A stretch of DNA of 12,234 nt. Source: Thalassiosira profunda. Lineage: Eukaryota > Bacillariophyta > Thalassiosirophyceae > Thalassiosirales > Thalassiosiraceae. How positions within the stretch are numbered: the stretch's first letter is position 1; every line of letters begins with the position of its first letter. This document shows, in pieces, positions 7,997 to 12,234 of this stretch. The notes under the pieces were generated by a model. That model did no database searches. It had not been told where the DNA came from and saw only the letters and a list, made by a program, of their open reading frames with translations. The stretch spans positions 1-12,234 of the forward strand of contig JALLAP010001401.1 in NCBI GenBank assembly GCA_036939355.1, in the 5' to 3' direction. The translations under genes were made by a program, and so were the position numbers.

Positions 7997-10900
7997 CTAG
8001 CCGGTGCTTTCAATTGAGGCATTGGTGTTTGTGTAGACAGTATTGTCATCGACGGAGCCTCTGAAGCTTCTGTCATCGTCTGAGCGATGGTGGCTCGAGC
8101 CTGGGAGAAGTGGTGCCCCACTTGCAGATGAAGATGAGGAGCCTTTGCCATCACCTTTCCCAGACGCGGGCCTCTTCATCGTTTTCAGCGTCGTGATTAA
8201 TTCCTCCTCGCGGTCTCGAAACTGTAGCAGCATTTCGTCAAGGTTGTCTTCAGCAGGACGGAAAGTTAGCATCGACAATGGATCATTCAACGAAACATCA
8301 TAAGATCGACTCACCAAGTTCTTCTGGCACCACAGTCCTCACGAGCTCTTCGATTTTCGCTCTCAAGGATTCGCGGGAGGGTTTACCCTCGGCTTTCTCT
8401 GGTAGCTCGTCGTTCACGTCTTGCCTCGAATCCATCAGATTTTGCTCCGAATCTGAGACGCCCTCATATCTCGATGCGGCCTGCATAACTGCGTTCCAAT
8501 CACCCGCCTCGACAAGTTGCTCCAACTCAGTAACCTGATTCTTTTCATGCGATGTGATGGAGACGTTGGACTCGTTGAAATCTTCGTCCGATTTGTCCTG
8601 GGAGTTGGAAGGGCTGAGATTGGCTATGAGTGCTGCAGTGGCACCAACGGCTTGCCAATCGCCGGCATTGATTGCATCGTCCAGATCTTTTCTTGTTGCT
8701 ACTCGGCTCGCCTCTGTAGATTTGTCAGGAGTGTCTGCGTCGTCATCAGGACCATCGACAGGAATGAACGTCGGCTTCTCAGAGCCTGAGTAGCCTGTAA
8801 CGCGTTGGCTCACCGCCGATGGCTCGCCAATGTCCGCGAGCGCCTTATTGAGCGGAGCGCTAGCGATCTGATTAGGCACTTCGCTTGATGCGAGAGACGA
8901 AGTCTCGACGGAACTGAAACCATCATCTGAACTCCACCCGCTGGAGCCTGTGCTGGACGAACTTCTGAGATCATCAGAGGGAGACGTGGCTGTCACCTCC
9001 ATTGTCGCTGGCGCTGGAGCTGCTCGATCATCCCCCTCATCGCCTGAATTGCTACTGCTGTTTTTCAGCGACAAGCCCTGCGAACCGCGCCTGGAATCTA
9101 CGCCCAAGGATGCGGCGACGGAGCTCGATGCGCCAGNTCAGCGACAAGCCCTGCGAACCGCGCCTGGAATCTACGCCCAAGGATGCGGCGACGGAGCTCG
9201 ATGCGCCAGCACCAGTGCTGCTTGTGAACTCGCTCGCAGATGAACTCATGTATCCTGACGTATCGGAGCCGCCAGTCTCGTACGAACGGTTCGAGGCATC
9301 GAGCCGATCATTTTGGTCGCTGTCGTAGTCAGAAGACGATGCTCCGGACGAAGAGACCTCACTGCGATTCTTGGCCGCGAGCAGCGTGGATAACTGGCCA
9401 ATCAACACTTCCTCGCGTCCTCGGTACTCATCCATCATTTCGTCTAGCTCCCCCAGTCTCTCAGGGCAGGCTGATCAGAGGCAAGGTGTTGAGATGGCCA
9501 AAGAAGCTCGAATATCAACTCAAGTATGCATGTTCCTCAATGACTTACCTTCCTTGACGAGGGCCTCCACACCAGCTCGATACACACTCTTGTCGGAGTT
9601 GTCGCTGGCGTGGCTCGCCAGCGACCACCCGCTTTGCGCCAAACTCTCTTTGCTCGCTTCTTCAATGTCATGCAGTCGATTGAAATCCTGCGGCTCTCCA
9701 TCTGACGACGGCGAATTCTTCGAGTGCTTCGCCATGGCCCGCTCCCAAACTTCCTCGTCCGGTGGAGGGGCCCCCGTTCCATCCTTTTTCTGCTTCATCT
9801 CCGCCTCCTTGGCCTTCCAGAAGCTTTTCGGGTCATCTTCGCGAAGCTTGACCACCGCCTCCGCCTCCTTGTTCTTCCAATACTCGTCCCGCTCCTTCCA
9901 GTATTTTTCCTCCTCGCTCGAGGGCACGCCCCCAACACCGGCACTGTCATCGCTGGAGGACGACACAGACTGTGAATAGGAACCACTGGGAAGGCTGCTG
10001 CTACTTGATCCGGACGACGAAGATGACGACGACGAAGCAGAGGAGGAGTCATCGAGGAAGGGATTGTCCGATCCAGGCGGCGAGACTTTCCCTCCGCTCT
10101 CTACGCCAGGGGTGTCGAGGGGGCTGACCTCGACGGGCGCGCCAATCTCAGCGTCGTAGGATGCGTTGCCCTCCCCGCCTGCCAGATCGCCCTCCAACCC
10201 GTCGAACTCCTTCGCCGAGCGCTTCCTCTTCTGGACACGCTGTCCTACGAACACGGCCAGTAGAACCGATCCAACAGCGGCGGCGCCGATGCTCACAGGG
10301 ACCACCCAAGCAGGGGTGCCGCCGCCATTGTCCTCAGGAGGAGCTTCGCCTTCCGAACCAATGGGGTCTGTCGCTTTTGGAATATCCACCACATTCGAAC
10401 TGGAGGCGGGGCCAGCGTAGACGATGCCGCTGTCCGGTGGGTAGGCGATGCCCGGGTCCTCCAGCGCGCGGTTTAGGGAAGTCTGAAACTGCAGTTCGGT
10501 ATCGTCTTTTGGCTCGTTCACGAGAGCGAGGCTCGCAGATGCCGTGACTCTTTGGCAGTTGCTAGTTGGCAGTGAGGCGTCTGTGCATGCAACGTCTGCG
10601 ACATTGTCAACTGCGACAGAATCGGGAGGCAGCATCACCAGAAGCGTGCGTGTTGCGATGCGCAACCTCCGTCGGCCATTCCCAAATGCATGAAGAGTTG
10701 TCTGATATGGATTTCGCTTGTTGCCCTTGCCGTGATCGACGAATGGACCTGCCGTTTGAGCTTCCACAGTACCGAACGTGACGTCTACCACGCCCTCTAC
10801 AAAATCGGTGGTCGACTGCAAAATCACGGCCATCATGTCGTTTTCTGGGTCGCTGCCACTCATCATGCTCTGCGCATTCGCGTTCTCGGTGTTGTATATC

Positions 10901-11685
10901 TCATACTGGAAAGTGGTCGACATTGGTCCCGAGTGCAGTTCGTCGTCGCCGTCGACTGGCTGCGGCGTTGCGGTGGTGGCTGCCGCTGTTGGCCTGGGAG
11001 TCGGCGGCATGGAAGGCGACGAGGTCGCATCGCCTCCCGAGGCCATCGGAGAGTAAGTTGGAAACAATGGCTTCGCCTCGGGCGTTGCAAGTGTTGTGGG
11101 CGATGCCGTTGGCCTTCCCGTCGGCGACACCACCGATCCTGCCACGGGGCTGCCAGTGGCGCCTGGTTCCGGCAGATTCTCCACCTCCCCGTCCGTAAAC
11201 TTGCACAGCTGGAACACGAAGCCTTCCTGCTGGGCGGTCATTTCCTCCCCCTCCATCCCCTCTCCCAGCCCTGCTATATCAATTCCTACCACCGACGGAC
11301 AGCCGTAGTTGGCATTTCCGCACGCGAAGAAGTTGTAAATGCCGATGAACTCCTGGGGCAGCATGGAAAACTCCGTTATTGGAATGCCATACTCGTTCGT
11401 GTCCAGCTGGCCGTCGGCGGAGAGCTGGACGAAGTCGAGGAACTCCGGGGGCGACAGCTGACCGTCGCCGTTGGCGTCCGCGGCCCGCAGGTGGGCGTAG
11501 CACGCGTCGAGGTCGACCAGCTGGCCGATAATGAGGCCCGATTGGAGGGCCCGCCCCGTCTGAGGGGCTGGATGGTGCCGCGGGGGTACGGAATTTGCGT
11601 GCGCTCGGCGGAGGATGGACAGCAGGCACAGCGAGGCACATGATGTGAGCGCACTCGGGAGAGGGCGCGACCTCCGCGTTTTCAT
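7997..11685 (-). CDS. Large type I membrane protein: signal peptide, EF-hand, transmembrane helix, Ser-rich duplicated tail
   Basis: Exons 11685-9549, 9470-8315 and 8247-7997 give 1156 residues once a 73-nt assembly duplication in exon 2 is discounted. Features in order: signal peptide 1-30 (ends RRAHA); one canonical EF-hand loop, D70 to E81 (DANGDGQLSPPE); a Pro/Thr/Ser linker about 178-245; an unassigned luminal domain about 255-425; a transmembrane helix 459-481 followed by stop-transfer QKRKR; then a 670-residue cytoplasmic tail, acidic and Ser-rich (Ser runs around 547-577), with a charged helix (591-633). The tail has two AGDW motifs (957-960, 1010-1013) and two copies of a 39-residue block (704-742, 1058-1096). 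I do not recognise a named family; similar AGDW motifs occur, as I recall, in diatom predicted proteins. Possible calcium-sensing surface protein: inference only. An upstream in-frame ATG at 11787 would bury the signal peptide, so 11685 is preferred. Confidence 0.82.
8248..8314 (-). other. Intron 2 of the large membrane-protein gene (67 nt, phase 1)
   Basis: Donor GAACTTG|GTGAGT, branch-like GCTAAC and acceptor TGCTGAAG|ACAACC. The acceptor is AAG rather than CAG; the nearest downstream CAG gives the wrong phase. Splicing produces VPEELDNLDEMLLQF, which matches the earlier duplicated block CPERLGELDEMMDEY, independent support for this junction. Confidence 0.85.
9065..9209. repeat. Exact 72-bp direct duplication around a single N (assembly join)
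   Basis: Positions 9065-9136 and 9138-9209 are identical over all 72 bases, separated by N at 9137. In the minus-strand gene the frame shifts by one across the pair. Removing one copy plus the N (73 nt) restores a continuous frame through ...SLGVDSRRGSQGLSLKNSSS. This is best explained as two contig ends that overlap but were not merged. Confidence 0.9.
9471..9548 (-). other. Intron 1 of the large membrane-protein gene (78 nt, phase 1)
   Basis: Donor GGAAG|GTAAGT and acceptor CTGATCAG|CCTGCC, with CTCAAC as a possible branch site. Splicing joins EALVKE to ACPERLGELDEMMDEY in phase and removes the stop reached about 11 codons into the intron. The joined block matches a second copy near the C-terminus, confirming the two exons belong to one gene. 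Confidence 0.88.
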
Positions 11686-12234
11686 GCCAGTAGCGCCTCG
11701 TAATGGCTGGTCGCGAGGTCCGATATCGTCGCCGCCGGGCGGGCGCCTCCGCCGCCGGTTGTTCGGGTTGCACAGGAGAGCCATCATCTAAATGAGGGGC
11801 AGTGGAGTTAGTGGCAGTGCCGCCCTCTCTCCTCCTGACTTGCAAAACCCCACGCTCCGATGCCGACAGCCGCCGCCTGATGATGCGAGGACAACGCTCA
11901 GATGCAAACCCTCGCCGCGGGGCCGACTGCGATGCGTTGCGCCGCGCTGCTCGGTCGTTCCTGGGCGAGGCACAAAGCACGATTGCCCCCCGTTCCCGAC
12001 GATTGACGCGTCTGCTTGCGTCCTCAGCACCGCCCCGGCTTCTAGCAGCCGAGCCAGTCTGTCCCGCCTGTCGAGGCGGGGTTGCAAGGGGGCAACGGGC
12101 TGCCGATACTACTGCCGTCGCGGGGCAGTCATCACCGCCGGGCCTCTCTGCACCCTTGCGCCCCCTCCTCCTCAAACCTCAAACTGCTGTCGAACTCTGC
12201 ATTTTATCCTTCGCGCTTGAAGGAATGGTGCAAA
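11686..12234. other. Upstream region of the large membrane-protein gene, no supported gene
   Basis: About 550 GC-rich bp. It should contain the 5' UTR and promoter of the gene starting at 11685. Long open frames cross it on both strands (11792-12220 plus, 12175-11279 minus), but they are Arg/Pro/Ser-rich without recognisable motifs, as expected from GC-rich sequence. Three adjacent inverted repeats lie at 12063-12129. Confidence 0.5.
12063..12129. repeat. Cluster of three small inverted repeats
   Basis: Consecutive stem-loops: CCCGCCT/AGGCGGG (12063-12069 and 12074-12080, 4-nt loop), GTTGC/GCAAC (12081-12085 and 12092-12096), ACTGCC/GGCAGT (12111-12116 and 12124-12129). Short stems are common by chance in GC-rich DNA; the tight run is what is notable. 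I found no tRNA-like arrangement. Confidence 0.4.

Noticed and set aside
9052..9438. Reading the sequence through the N as a separate short protein
   Set aside because: The continuation after the duplicated segment is an off-frame translation produced by the assembly join.
10000..10070. Ser-rich tract as a silaffin-like biosilica domain
   Set aside because: It lies on the predicted cytoplasmic side after the transmembrane helix and lacks the Lys spacing of silaffins.
10690..11643. 317-codon plus-strand open frame opposite the large membrane-protein gene
   Set aside because: Translation is Arg/Gly/His-rich without motifs; the opposite strand has signal peptide, EF-hand and transmembrane helix in order.
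11279..12175. 298-codon minus-strand open frame overlapping the first exon of the large gene
   Set aside because: Arg/Pro/Ser-rich composition typical of an off-frame translation of GC-rich DNA; it overlaps the well-supported EF-hand exon in another frame.
11792..12220. 142-codon plus-strand open frame near the right edge
   Set aside because: No motif, low-complexity composition, no splice or neighbour support.

Overview
This is nuclear DNA from a eukaryote, most likely a centric diatom (Thalassiosirales-like). That call rests on five short GT-AG introns of 67-78 nt with CTAAC/CTGAC-type branch sites, a mitochondrial VWA8 homologue, Ser/Pro/Thr-rich membrane proteins carrying the 'SPT..PT' linkers common in diatom predicted proteins, and a Cys-rich C-terminal module beginning with a WQEE motif. 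All ORFs fit the standard genetic code. There are no bacterial operons, CRISPR arrays, insertion sequences or recognisable tRNA/rRNA genes.

Layout, left to right. (1) The first exon of a secretory-pathway protein runs off the left edge on the minus strand, with a clear signal peptide. (2) A complete three-exon VWA8-type gene (minus, ATG 4639 to stop 631) has three AAA+ modules and a C-terminal von Willebrand A domain. It lacks the long linker/propeller region found between AAA3 and the VWA domain in animal VWA8. (3) Divergently transcribed from it, across about 277 bp, is an intronless JmjC/cupin-type 2-oxoglutarate oxygenase (plus, 4917-6251), closest to the JMJD7 class, with a large charged coiled-coil insert. 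(4) Convergent with that gene is a two-exon single-pass membrane protein (minus, 7667-6579) with a Pro/Ser-rich stalk and a Cys-rich, beta-trefoil-like C-terminus. (5) Upstream of it, on the same strand, lies a large three-exon gene (11685-7997). It encodes a protein with a signal peptide, an EF-hand, a Pro/Thr linker, an unassigned luminal domain, one transmembrane helix and a long acidic Ser-rich cytoplasmic tail. That tail contains an internally duplicated motif of about 39 residues. (6) The last ~550 bp is GC-rich upstream sequence of gene 5 with several small inverted repeats and no supported gene.

The second exon of the large gene contains an exact 72-bp direct duplication separated by a single N. 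Removing one copy plus the N (73 nt) restores the reading frame exactly, so this is almost certainly an unmerged contig overlap. Introns and the duplication split this gene into several apparent pieces; they read as one 1156-residue protein.

VWA8 and the JmjC enzyme share an upstream region and could be co-regulated, but nothing shows a common pathway. The two neighbouring membrane proteins (4 and 5) have related overall architecture (membrane anchor, Ser/Pro/Thr-rich low-complexity linker, lineage-restricted domains) and may both act at the cell surface or in the endomembrane system. No function is claimed for either.
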